From positions 1-34,186 of the forward strand of contig NZ_JAAEAH010000098.1 in NCBI RefSeq assembly GCF_010998615.1: 34,186 bases of DNA. Reading direction: 5' to 3'. The notes beneath the pieces are model-generated. The model was not told the origin of the DNA. It did not search any database and saw only the letters and a list, made by a program, of their open reading frames with translations. The stretch comes from Myxococcus sp. CA023. GTDB lineage: Bacteria > Myxococcota > Myxococcia > Myxococcales > Myxococcaceae. The translations under genes were made by a program, and so were the position numbers. Of the stretch, positions 8,290 to 15,898 are shown piece after piece (position 1 is the first letter of the stretch; each line of letters opens with the position of its first letter).

Positions 8290-9398
8290 AGCGCGCATCC
8301 AGGCGAGGTGCCGCGGCCGTGGAGATGGCGGTGTGCATGCTCGTCATCGTCCCCGTATTCCTCTACTCGCTGTTCCTCTTCGACCTGCTGCGCCACATGT
8401 TGGACTCGCAGGAGACCTCCCTGTCCACGGCCTGGGACTACACCGTCCTGGACTATGAGAAGGAGCCCGAGAGCGTCGCGACGGAGGACGGGGGGACGAC
8501 GACGGAGGCCTTCTCTGGCTTCGAGATGGCGCAGGCCTATTCGCGGTACATGTACTGCGACCACGAGTCGGGTATCGACAGCTACGGCCCAGGAAAGGGT
8601 CCGGAGTGCAGCGCTACTCCCGATTCAGAAGACCACCACACGGACGTTGTCGCCCACGCGTGCTGGCTCAATCCTGGCGCACGGCAGGTGTACTGCACCC
8701 TGGATGCACAGGCCGTGGGCGCGTACGGAGTCTCCCTCCACCAGTCCTTCATGGACACCTTCGGGCGGGGCGGCCTCATCCGTTGTTCCGCGCGCCTGGG
8801 CGTCCAGAACTATCTCTTGCCGGAGTCGTTCCTGCCCGAATTCTCCGAGGTGAAGCTGGCCAAGGAGAAGCAGGAGCGGGCCAACGGCATCCACAGAAAC
8901 GCCACGGGCGAAAATCTCCCGGAGGGCCATGCCCGAGGCGACAACGTCTACCTGCTCCCCTGGGAGCAGATTGCCATCCTCACCGACACCTGGGCGCTCA
9001 CGGAGCACGCGGACGTGCGGCCGGGCACCGCGGGTGGGCGAGGGATGCACGAGCGCGTCACCCAGCTCTACCAGAACGACGACAACAGCGGCTTCACGGA
9101 CATGTCGAGCGCGTCCGAGCGGTTGGTGAATCAGGCCATCAACTCGGGTCTCCTCCATGACAGCCTGAGGCTGGAATCCCAGAGCTACAGGACGCCTGGG
9201 GATGATCCTCGCAATCCCAGCCTCGCCATCAAGCCCGACCAGAGTGGTGACGGCGCCGTGGAGGAAATCGAGCAGCAGGGAGGCCGCCAAGGCTACTTCA
9301 GCAACGAGTGGCAGGACTGGGGGAGCAACAACAACCAGCGCACCTACGAGGCGCGTGGCAACTGGTACCTGGGTTGCGCGAGGTCGGAGTCGTGCTGA
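8286..9398 (+). CDS. Second TadE-like protein with large extracytoplasmic domain
   Basis: This 370-residue protein starts at a GTG in a GTGA overlap with the TadG-like gene. Its N-terminus RRGAAAVEMAVCMLVIVPVF has Gly8 before a predicted cleavage site and Glu13 at +5, the TadE/TadF pseudopilin signature, followed by a membrane helix to about residue 35. The remaining ~335 residues are hydrophilic, with many Asp, Glu and Asn and scattered cysteines, several near the C-terminus (GCARSESC). The cysteines suggest disulfides outside the membrane. TadE proteins are usually 150-200 residues, so this one is long and its C-terminal domain is not one I recognise. It ends in a TGATG overlap with the next gene. 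Confidence 0.72.
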   Translation: MKRASRRGAAAVEMAVCMLVIVPVFLYSLFLFDLLRHMLDSQETSLSTAWDYTVLDYEKEPESVATEDGGTTTEAFSGFEMAQAYSRYMYCDHESGIDSYGPGKGPECSATPDSEDHHTDVVAHACWLNPGARQVYCTLDAQAVGAYGVSLHQSFMDTFGRGGLIRCSARLGVQNYLLPESFLPEFSEVKLAKEKQERANGIHRNATGENLPEGHARGDNVYLLPWEQIAILTDTWALTEHADVRPGTAGGRGMHERVTQLYQNDDNSGFTDMSSASERLVNQAINSGLLHDSLRLESQSYRTPGDDPRNPSLAIKPDQSGDGAVEEIEQQGGRQGYFSNEWQDWGSNNNQRTYEARGNWYLGCARSESC

Positions 9399-10255
9399 TG
9401 CCCGTTGCCGCCTCGCGCCCCGTCGTCCGGATTCCCGCGCTGCTCTTCTCCGTGGCGGTGGTGGGCGGTCTCATCGGCTTCTCATGGGAGCACGCCGTCT
9501 ACCGGGGCAGCGACAGCCATCAGGAATGGAGCCCGCCGGAGCTGGGCACCGACGTGGAGACATCCTCCAGCGGGTGGGTGCGCACGCCCGCGGAGGAGGC
9601 CATCCTCCAGCGGGCACTGGTCCACTTCCCGCCGTACCCCAACGCCACCCGTCCCGAACCGCTCGCCGCCGACTACATGGGGCCCGGGGCGCCCATGGCG
9701 GTGGCGTGGTTCTCCACACAAGACGCGCCCGCGAAGGTCCTGGAGCACTACACACAGGCGCTGCTCGCCAAGGGGCTGCCGGTGCTGCACCAACGCCACG
9801 GAGAGAAGGGCGGCTACGTGGGCTACTGGAGCCCCGCCACGGAAGAGGTGCGGCTGGTGTCCACACTGGCGCAAGGTAGTGAGACGCTGGTGTTCGTCTC
9901 CGCCGGCCAGGTGGGCTCCATGCTGGCGCGGGCGGCGGCCGTGCCCGACTGGCTTCCCGTGCCCGGCGAACTCGCGGAGACGCGCACCGTGAACTTCAAT
10001 CTGGAGGGCGCTTCGCACCATGTGGTGACGGGCCAACTCCAGACGGACTCGCCGGATGTGGCGGCACAGCGCTACGGTGACCTCTTCCGTGCGCGCGGCT
10101 GGCAGGTGGGAACGCTCGCGCCGACGGCGCCGAACGGCGTCGCGTTCGAAGTGCTCAAGGAGTCCGTGAGCGGCCGCGCGGTGCTGCGCGGCCTTTCGCC
10201 GGGCCCGGGAGTCGAGGTCCAGCTCACGTTGCTACGCCGGAGCGCTGCCCCATGA
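9398..10255 (+). CDS. Single-pass membrane protein with two copies of a small domain
   Basis: The ATG at 9398 overlaps the preceding TGA by one base (TGATG) and gives 285 residues. Residues 12-29 (IPALLFSVAVVGGLIGFS) form one membrane span, so the bulk is probably extracytoplasmic. After the span there are two similar units. The first runs from about FPPYPNA to ETLVFVSAG and contains AVAWFSTQDAPAKVLEHY. The second runs from LPVPGEL to the end and contains HVVTGQLQTDSPDVAAQRY. Each has a strand, then a Thr/Asp turn, a helix ending in a Tyr, and a Gly-X-Pro or Gly-Trp turn. This suggests an internal duplication of an alpha/beta fold. No family name is certain. Its position between TadE-like and Flp-like genes suggests a structural or assembly role. 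Confidence 0.68.
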   Translation: MPVAASRPVVRIPALLFSVAVVGGLIGFSWEHAVYRGSDSHQEWSPPELGTDVETSSSGWVRTPAEEAILQRALVHFPPYPNATRPEPLAADYMGPGAPMAVAWFSTQDAPAKVLEHYTQALLAKGLPVLHQRHGEKGGYVGYWSPATEEVRLVSTLAQGSETLVFVSAGQVGSMLARAAAVPDWLPVPGELAETRTVNFNLEGASHHVVTGQLQTDSPDVAAQRYGDLFRARGWQVGTLAPTAPNGVAFEVLKESVSGRAVLRGLSPGPGVEVQLTLLRRSAAP

Positions 10256-10431
10256 AGAAGTCCCTGCGTCGGTCGCGGCACGCCCGCGGCCAGTCCATGG
10301 TGGAGTACGCCATCGTCACCGCGGCCCTGCTGGGCTTCAGCACGATGGGGTGGCCCTTCCTGGTGCAGTTGCTCAACGCGCTGCACCGCTACTTCAACTC
10401 CATCTACTACGTCATCCAGGCCCCCATCTGA
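10252..10431 (+). CDS. Flp-like type IVb prepilin, 59 residues
   Basis: This short gene starts at an ATG that overlaps the previous TGA (ATGA at 10252-10255). The product begins with a basic leader of 13 residues ending in RHARG, then QSMVEYAIVTAALLGF. That matches the Flp prepilin rule: cleavage after Gly13, Glu at +5 (Glu18) and Tyr at +6 (Tyr19), then a hydrophobic helix. The mature peptide would be 46 residues, with aromatic residues near the C-terminus (HRYFNSIYYVI), in the usual size range for Flp subunits. Its place at the end of a cassette with two TadE-like genes and one TadG-like gene supports the call. It may be the pilin, or a minor pseudopilin. No TadV-like prepilin peptidase gene is visible here. 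Confidence 0.75.
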   Translation: MKKSLRRSRHARGQSMVEYAIVTAALLGFSTMGWPFLVQLLNALHRYFNSIYYVIQAPI

Positions 10432-10445
10432 GGCACGGGGGCCTG

Positions 10446-10465
10446 GACGCCGCGGCTACGGCGTC
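10446..10465. terminator. Hairpin between convergent genes
   Basis: GACGCCG (10446-10452) pairs with CGGCGTC (10459-10465) around a six-base loop that contains the stop codon of the minus-strand gene. It lies just after the Flp-like gene stop and could act for either strand. There is no T tract, so the call is weak. Confidence 0.35.
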
Positions 10466-11640
10466 ACCGTGGTGACGAACTCCGCCTTGCCGCCGGAGAC
10501 CTTGAGCACCACGGCTTCCTTCACCGCGTCGCGGTTGGCGTCCAGGGTGATTTTGCCCGTCACGCCCGGGAAGTCCTTCGTCGCGGCAATCGCGTCGCGA
10601 AGCGAAGGGCCACTCAGGTCCGGCGCGCGCTTCATGGCGTCGATGGTCACCCGCGCCGCGTCGTACGCCAGCGCGGCCACGCTGTCCGGTACGCCGCCGT
10701 AGGTGGCCTTATAGCGGGCCAGGAACCTCTGGAGCAGCGGGTCCGGGTTGTCCGGCGAGTAGTGGTTGGCGAAGTAGCTGCCTTCCAGCGCGGAGCCGCC
10801 CAGCTCGTACAGCTTGTCGGAGTCCCAGCCGTCGCCGCCGAGCAGCGGCACCTTGAGTCCGATTTCACGCGCCTGCCGCGCGATGATGCCCACGTCCGTG
10901 TAGTAGCCCGGGACGAAGACGGCGTCCGGCTTCAGGCGCTTGAGGGACGTCAGCTGCGCGCGGAAGTCCGTGTCGCCCTTGGAGTAGCTCTCGTCGCCCG
11001 GCACCTCGCCGCCGAACTCCTTGAACCTGGCGGTGAACACGTCCGCCAGGCCCATGGAGAACGCGCTCTTGTTGTCGCGCAGCACCGCCACGCGGGACAG
11101 CTTCAGGTTCTCCCGCGCGAACTTCGCCATGACGAGCCCCTGGAAGGGGTCGATGAAGCAGACGCGGAAGATGTAGTCGCCCTTCAGCGTCACTTCCGGC
11201 GCGGTGGACGTGGGCGTCACCATGGGCACCTTGCCCGCCTGCGCCTTCTCCGCCATGGCCATGGACACCGACGAGGCCGCCTCGCCGAGAATCGCCACCA
11301 CCTTGTCCTGGGTGATGAGCCGCGTCACGGCCTGGGCGCCTTCCTCCGGCCGGCCCTGGCTGTCGTAGACGCGAACCTGGAGCTTCTTGCCCTTCACGCC
11401 GCCCGCCTCGTTGGCCTCGTTCAGCGCCAGCTCGATGCCGTTGCGCGCGGACACCCCGAAGGTCGCCTCGCTCCCCGTGAGGCTGCCGACCTCTCCCAGC
11501 AGAATCGTGTTCGAGTCCACCGGAGCGACCGGTGCCCCGGCCGCCTGCCCCTCCGGCGAGGGCGCGGCGGGCGCGTTCTTCTTCTCGCAGGCCACCACGG
11601 CCAGGGCCAGGGTCGCGAGCAGCATCAGGGGACGGCGCAT
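10456..11640 (-). CDS. ABC-type substrate-binding lipoprotein, branched-chain amino acid (LivJ/LivK-like) family
   Basis: The 394-residue product begins with a lipoprotein signal (LALAVVAC, Cys18 as the lipid-modified residue) and a short Ala/Pro linker. A periplasmic-binding fold of the ANF/Leu-Ile-Val type follows. Typical features are GEVGSLTGSEATFGVSARNG near residues 48-67, LALNEANEAGGVKGKKL, VRVYDSQGRPEEG, and later FVPGYYTDVGIIARQAREIG. The ligand cannot be read from sequence: branched-chain amino acids, amides, urea or aromatics are all possible. The ATG at 11640 is preceded on its strand by GGAGGA; the longer frame has no support. No permease or ATPase gene is adjacent, so this looks like an orphan binding protein, perhaps a sensor or a component serving a transporter elsewhere. 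It is divergent from the suf operon. Confidence 0.9.
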   Translation of the reverse strand: MRRPLMLLATLALAVVACEKKNAPAAPSPEGQAAGAPVAPVDSNTILLGEVGSLTGSEATFGVSARNGIELALNEANEAGGVKGKKLQVRVYDSQGRPEEGAQAVTRLITQDKVVAILGEAASSVSMAMAEKAQAGKVPMVTPTSTAPEVTLKGDYIFRVCFIDPFQGLVMAKFARENLKLSRVAVLRDNKSAFSMGLADVFTARFKEFGGEVPGDESYSKGDTDFRAQLTSLKRLKPDAVFVPGYYTDVGIIARQAREIGLKVPLLGGDGWDSDKLYELGGSALEGSYFANHYSPDNPDPLLQRFLARYKATYGGVPDSVAALAYDAARVTIDAMKRAPDLSGPSLRDAIAATKDFPGVTGKITLDANRDAVKEAVVLKVSGGKAEFVTTVTP

Positions 11641-11728
11641 CGGCAAGGTTCCTCCGGGGGACGGTGGTGTCACCCTATCCCTCTCCCCCCCGCCCTCCAA
11701 CCAGCGGCGCTTCAGGGAGGGATTCAAA

Positions 11729-11758
11729 TTGCAATGTGGACTGAAACGGTCCTGATTA
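11729..11758 (+). promoter_or_regulatory. Candidate Rrf2/IscR-type operator and promoter of the suf operon
   Basis: The core GACTGAAACGGTC at 11739-11751 fits the IscR type 1 core GACTRWWWYAGTC at 12 of 13 positions, and GGAC/GTCC form a dyad at 11738-11752. The outer flanks of the known IscR consensus match poorly. A possible -35 (TTGCAA, 11729-11734) lies just upstream and an AT-rich TGATTACATAT follows, so a bound repressor would cover the promoter. It ends about 66 nt before the rrf2 start. The match is read from sequence; regulation is inference. Confidence 0.5.
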
Positions 11759-11824
11759 CATATGAGGTTCTCCGTGGCCCGAGGTTTTTCGGCGCCTGGA
11801 CCCAGAGAGGAGACACCCGCACCC

Positions 11825-12343
11825 ATGCTCCGGATGAGCAAGATGACCGACTACGGCATCGTGCTGATGACCGAGCTGGCTCGCGCGGAGGGTGACACGC
11901 GCACCACCCGTGAGCTGGCGGCGCGCACGCGCGTGCCACTTCCCTCGGCCAGCAAGGTGCTCAAGAGCCTGCTCCAGGCGGCGCTCGTGGTGTCGCACCG
12001 TGGCGCCAACGGCGGCTACGGACTGGCACGCCCGGCCCATGAGCTTCCGCTGGCCGAACTGGTCGCCGCGCTCGAGGGGCCGGTCGCCCTCACGGAGTGT
12101 GGCGTCCACACCTCCGGGGGTGCGCCCTGTGAGTTGGAGTCCGTCTGTCAGGTGCGGGGCCACTGGCGCCTCATCAACGACGCCATCCAGGAGGCCCTGG
12201 GGCGGCTGACGCTGGCGGACCTCATCGCCCCCGCGCCCCGCGTGCCAGAGCGCCTCGTGGGCCTGGGGACACCCTCTCGCCCGGCGCCTTCCCCGGCCGC
12301 TGGCCACCCCCCTCCCGCTTCCGCGACAGGAGTCCGCTCATGA
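11825..12343 (+). CDS. Rrf2-family SUF-system transcription regulator (IscR-like)
   Basis: This 172-residue protein begins MLRMSKMTDYGIVLM, the usual start of SUF-type Rrf2 regulators (similar to SufR/IscR-like proteins of gamma-proteobacterial SUF operons). A winged helix-turn-helix covers residues about 5-70, with RTRVPLPSASKVLKSL as the recognition region and GANGGYGLA at the wing. Cys92, Cys102 and Cys108, with His113 nearby, are candidate ligands for an Fe-S cluster; IscR uses three Cys and one His. The tail after about residue 140 is Pro/Ala-rich. The start at 11825 follows GAGAGGAG (11805-11812); an ATG at 11762 would extend into the promoter region. The final ATGA overlaps sufB. It probably represses this operon when its cluster is loaded. 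Confidence 0.92.
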   Translation: MLRMSKMTDYGIVLMTELARAEGDTRTTRELAARTRVPLPSASKVLKSLLQAALVVSHRGANGGYGLARPAHELPLAELVAALEGPVALTECGVHTSGGAPCELESVCQVRGHWRLINDAIQEALGRLTLADLIAPAPRVPERLVGLGTPSRPAPSPAAGHPPPASATGVRS

Positions 12344-13776
12344 GCACCGAAACCCTCCAGGAACTGACGCGCCGCCCGTATGCGGCGGGCTTCGTCACTC
12401 AGGTGGAATCGGACACGTTTCCCCCCGGGCTGGACGAGGACGTCATCCGCCAGATCTCCGCGAAGAAGGGTGAGCCGGAGTTCCTCCTCGACTGGCGCCT
12501 CAAGGCCTTCCGCCACTGGAAGACGATGAAGGAGCCCACGTGGCAGGCCGTCACCTACGCGCCCATCGACTATCAGGCCATCCGCTATTACTCGGCGCCG
12601 AAGCAGAAGCCGGTGAAGGCCAGCCTGGACGAGGTGGACCCGGAGATTCTGCGCACCTACGAGAAGCTCGGCATTCCGCTGCATGAGCAGAAGCTGCTGC
12701 AGAACGTGGCGGTGGACGCCGTCTTCGACTCGGTGTCGGTGGCCACCACGTTCAAGGACAAGCTGGCCAAGGCGGGCGTCATCTTCTGCTCGTTCTCCGA
12801 AGCCGTGCGCGAGCACCCGGAGCTGGTGAAGAAGTACCTGGGCACCGTCGTGCCGTACTCGGACAACTACTTCGCCGCGCTCAACTCGGCGGTCTTCAGT
12901 GACGGCTCGTTCGTCTACATCCCCAAGGGGGTGCGCTGCCCCATGGAGCTGTCCACGTACTTCCGCATCAACGCGGCGGAGACGGGCCAGTTCGAGCGCA
13001 CGCTCATCGTCGCGGAGGAAGGCTCCTACGTGAGCTACCTGGAGGGCTGCACGGCGCCCCAGCGCGACACCAACCAGCTCCACGCCGCGGTGGTGGAACT
13101 GGTGGCGCTCGACAACGCCACCATCAAGTACTCCACGGTGCAGAACTGGTACCCGGGCGACGCGGAGGGGCGCGGCGGCATCTTCAACTTCGTCACCAAG
13201 CGCGGCATCGCGCACCGGGCGGCGAAGATTTCGTGGACGCAGGTGGAGACGGGCTCGGCGATTACGTGGAAGTACCCGAGCGTCATCCTCAAGGGGGATG
13301 ACTCGGTGGGCGAGTTCTACTCGGTGGCGCTCACCAACAACATGCAGCAGGCGGACACGGGCACGAAGATGGTGCACATCGGGAAGAACTCCCGCAGCAC
13401 CATCGTGTCCAAGGGCATCTCCGCCGGCCGTGGGCAGAACACGTACCGGGGGCTGGTGAAGGTGCTCAAGAGCGCGGAGAACGCGCGCAACTACACGCAG
13501 TGCGATTCGCTGCTGCTCGGTGACAAGTGCGGCGCCCACACGGTGCCGTACATCGAGGTGAAGAACGCGTCGGCGCAGGTGGAGCATGAGGCGTCCACGT
13601 CGAAGATTGGCGAGGACCAGCTCTTCTACTGCCGGCAGCGGGGCATCTCGCAGGAGGACGCGGTGTCGATGATCGTCAACGGCTTCTGCCGCCAGGTGTT
13701 CAAGGAACTCCCCATGGAGTTCGCGGTGGAAGCGCAGAAGCTGCTCGGAGTGAGCCTGGAAGGGAGCGTGGGGTAG
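12340..13776 (+). CDS. sufB: SufB, Fe-S cluster scaffold subunit
   Basis: The 478-residue product matches SufB along its whole length, ending in the typical VNGFCRQVFKELPMEFAVEA and a ...GVSLEGSVG tail. Cys388 in the TQCDSLL segment corresponds to E. coli Cys405, and His416/Glu417 in VEHEAST correspond to His433/Glu434, residues tied to sulfur transfer and cluster formation. SufB forms the SufB-SufC2-SufD complex in the cytoplasm, accepts sulfur from SufS (via SufU or SufE), and assembles a nascent cluster. The ATG at 12340 overlaps the regulator stop by four bases. No truncation is seen. Confidence 0.97.
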   Translation: MSTETLQELTRRPYAAGFVTQVESDTFPPGLDEDVIRQISAKKGEPEFLLDWRLKAFRHWKTMKEPTWQAVTYAPIDYQAIRYYSAPKQKPVKASLDEVDPEILRTYEKLGIPLHEQKLLQNVAVDAVFDSVSVATTFKDKLAKAGVIFCSFSEAVREHPELVKKYLGTVVPYSDNYFAALNSAVFSDGSFVYIPKGVRCPMELSTYFRINAAETGQFERTLIVAEEGSYVSYLEGCTAPQRDTNQLHAAVVELVALDNATIKYSTVQNWYPGDAEGRGGIFNFVTKRGIAHRAAKISWTQVETGSAITWKYPSVILKGDDSVGEFYSVALTNNMQQADTGTKMVHIGKNSRSTIVSKGISAGRGQNTYRGLVKVLKSAENARNYTQCDSLLLGDKCGAHTVPYIEVKNASAQVEHEASTSKIGEDQLFYCRQRGISQEDAVSMIVNGFCRQVFKELPMEFAVEAQKLLGVSLEGSVG

Positions 13777-13778
13777 GC

Positions 13779-14561
13779 ATGGCGCTATTGACTGTTCGCA
13801 ACCTGCACGCCCGCGTGGCGGGCAAGGACATCCTCAAGGGAATCGACCTGGAGGTCGCGCCCGGCGAGGTCCACGCCATCATGGGCCCCAACGGCTCTGG
13901 GAAGAGCACGCTGGCCAGTGTGCTGGCGGGCCGTGACGGCTACGAGGTGACGCAGGGCGAGGTGCTGTTCGACGGCAAGCCGCTGCTGGAGCTGTCGCCC
14001 GAGGCCCGCGCCGCCGCGGGCGTGTTCCTCGCCTTCCAGTACCCGGTGGAGATTCCGGGCGTGGGCAACATCCACTTCCTGCGCACCGCGCTCAACGCGC
14101 AGCGCCGCTCGAAGGGGCTGGAGGAGCTGGACGCCATGGACTTCCTCCAACTGGCCAAGGAGAAGTCGAAGCTGGTGCAGCTCGACGCGGCCTTCATGAA
14201 CCGCTCGGTGAACGAGGGCTTCTCCGGCGGCGAGAAGAAGCGCAACGAGATTTTCCAGATGGCGGTGCTGGAGCCGCGGCTGGCCATCCTCGACGAGACG
14301 GACTCCGGCCTGGACATCGACGCGCTGCGCACGGTGGCGGGCGGCGTCAACGCGCTGCGCTCGCCCGAGCGCGGCATGGTGCTGATTACGCACTACCAGC
14401 GGCTGCTCGACTACATCGTCCCGGACAAGGTGCACGTCATCGCGGCGGGCCGCATCGTCCGCTCCGGCGGGCGCGAGCTGGCGCTGGAGCTGGAGGAGAA
14501 GGGCTACGGCTGGCTGGGGTTGGACGGTGGAAAGAAGACGACGGCGGAGGCACGGCGATGA
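13779..14561 (+). CDS. sufC: SufC, ABC-type ATPase of the SUF complex
   Basis: The 260-residue protein has Walker A GPNGSGKS at 36-43, the ABC signature FSGGEKKR from 148, Walker B LAILDET with Asp172 and Glu173, and the switch His205 in LITHYQRLL. These are SufC features; the DETDSGLD sequence after Walker B is usual for this family. SufC has no membrane partner; its ATPase cycle drives conformational changes in SufB/SufD. The ATG at 13779 lies 2 nt after the sufB stop with a purine-rich GGAAGGGAG upstream, and its TGA overlaps the sufD start. Confidence 0.97.
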   Translation: MALLTVRNLHARVAGKDILKGIDLEVAPGEVHAIMGPNGSGKSTLASVLAGRDGYEVTQGEVLFDGKPLLELSPEARAAAGVFLAFQYPVEIPGVGNIHFLRTALNAQRRSKGLEELDAMDFLQLAKEKSKLVQLDAAFMNRSVNEGFSGGEKKRNEIFQMAVLEPRLAILDETDSGLDIDALRTVAGGVNALRSPERGMVLITHYQRLLDYIVPDKVHVIAAGRIVRSGGRELALELEEKGYGWLGLDGGKKTTAEARR

Positions 14562-15898
14562 CGGCCGCCCTGGCGCACTACCTGGACGTGGCCACGCGCT
14601 TCCAGGCGGCGCCCGAGCAGGCGTCCGCGCCACAGTGGCTCAAGCGCCTGCGTGCCGATGCCCTGGCCCACTTCGAGCGACAGGGCCTGCCCACGACGCG
14701 TGACGAGGCGTGGAAGTACTCCCGGCTGGGGTCCATCGCGGAAGGAACGTTCATTCCACGGACGGGTGTGTCCCGGGACACCGCCCACCTGTCGGCGGTG
14801 GTGGAGCGGCTGGGCCTGCCGGGGCCCCGGTTGGTGTTCGTGGACGGGCGGCTGGCGCCGGAGCTGTCGTCCGTGGCGGGCCTGCCGCGCGGACTGACGC
14901 TGAAGCCGCTGCGGGACGCGGTGCGTGAGGACGGCGAGCTGCTGGAGTCCGTGCTGGGGCAGCGGGCCCTGGCGAACGAGCACGCCTTCACCGCGCTCAA
15001 CGCGGCGCTGCTGGAAGAGGGCGTGCTGTTGCGGCTGGCACCGGGTGCGCTGAGCGAGGTGCCCGTGCAGGTGGTGTTCCTCACGCGCGGTGACGCGCCG
15101 GTGCTGTCCAGCCCGCGCATCCTCGTGGTGGCGGGGGAGAGCAGCGAAGCGTCGCTGGTGGAGACGTATGCCAGCGCGGGCCCCGCGGGCTCGGCGGCGA
15201 CGTTCACCAACGCGGTGACGGAGGTGACGCTGGGCGACAACGCCAGCCTCCACCACTACAAGGTCCAGGTGGAGGCGGACGCGGCGCTGCATGTGGGCGC
15301 GCTCCATGCACGGCAGGGGCGGGACAGCCGCTTCGCCTCGCATGCCTTCGCCTTTGGTGGGGCCATGGCGCGTAACGAGGTTCACGCGGCCTTCGCGGGC
15401 GAGGGTGGCGACGCGACGTTGAATGGCCTGTACGTGGGGCAGGGCGCGCAGCACCTGGACAACCGCACGGCGCTGGACCACGCGGTGCCCCGGTGCACCA
15501 GCCGCGAGCTGTACAAGGGTGTGCTGGATGGCCAGTCACGCGGCACCTTCCACGGGCTCATCCGCGTGCGGCAGGACGCGCAGCACACGGACTCGCGGCA
15601 GCAGAACCGCAACCTGCTGCTGTCGGAGTCGGCGCAGGCGGACGCACGGCCTCAGTTGGAAATCTTCGCGGACGACGTGAAGTGCGCGCACGGCGCGGCG
15701 GTGGGGCGGCTGGACGCGCAGGCGCTGTTCTACCTGCGCTCGCGCGGCGTGCCCCAGGCAGAGGCGGAGCGGCTGCTCACCTACGCCTTCGCTCGCGAGG
15801 TGGTGGAGGCGGTGCCCGCCGGCCCCGTGCGCGCGAACATCGAAGCGCTCCTGGCCGTGAAGCTGCCGGGCGCGGCGCAGCGCGAGGTGACGGCATGA
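14558..15898 (+). CDS. sufD: SufD, Fe-S cluster assembly subunit
   Basis: The 446-residue protein is a paralogue of SufB and holds the SufD core: a right-handed beta-helix region ending in FADDVKCAHGAAVGRLD. Cys376 and His378 match the E. coli Cys358/His360 pair proposed at the SufB-SufD interface. The YLRSRGVPQAEAERLLTYAFA helix near the end is shared with SufB. It starts in an ATGA overlap with sufC and ends in an ATGA overlap with sufS. It acts as the second scaffold subunit and may help iron delivery, as known for the family. Confidence 0.96.
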   Translation: MTAALAHYLDVATRFQAAPEQASAPQWLKRLRADALAHFERQGLPTTRDEAWKYSRLGSIAEGTFIPRTGVSRDTAHLSAVVERLGLPGPRLVFVDGRLAPELSSVAGLPRGLTLKPLRDAVREDGELLESVLGQRALANEHAFTALNAALLEEGVLLRLAPGALSEVPVQVVFLTRGDAPVLSSPRILVVAGESSEASLVETYASAGPAGSAATFTNAVTEVTLGDNASLHHYKVQVEADAALHVGALHARQGRDSRFASHAFAFGGAMARNEVHAAFAGEGGDATLNGLYVGQGAQHLDNRTALDHAVPRCTSRELYKGVLDGQSRGTFHGLIRVRQDAQHTDSRQQNRNLLLSESAQADARPQLEIFADDVKCAHGAAVGRLDAQALFYLRSRGVPQAEAERLLTYAFAREVVEAVPAGPVRANIEALLAVKLPGAAQREVTA

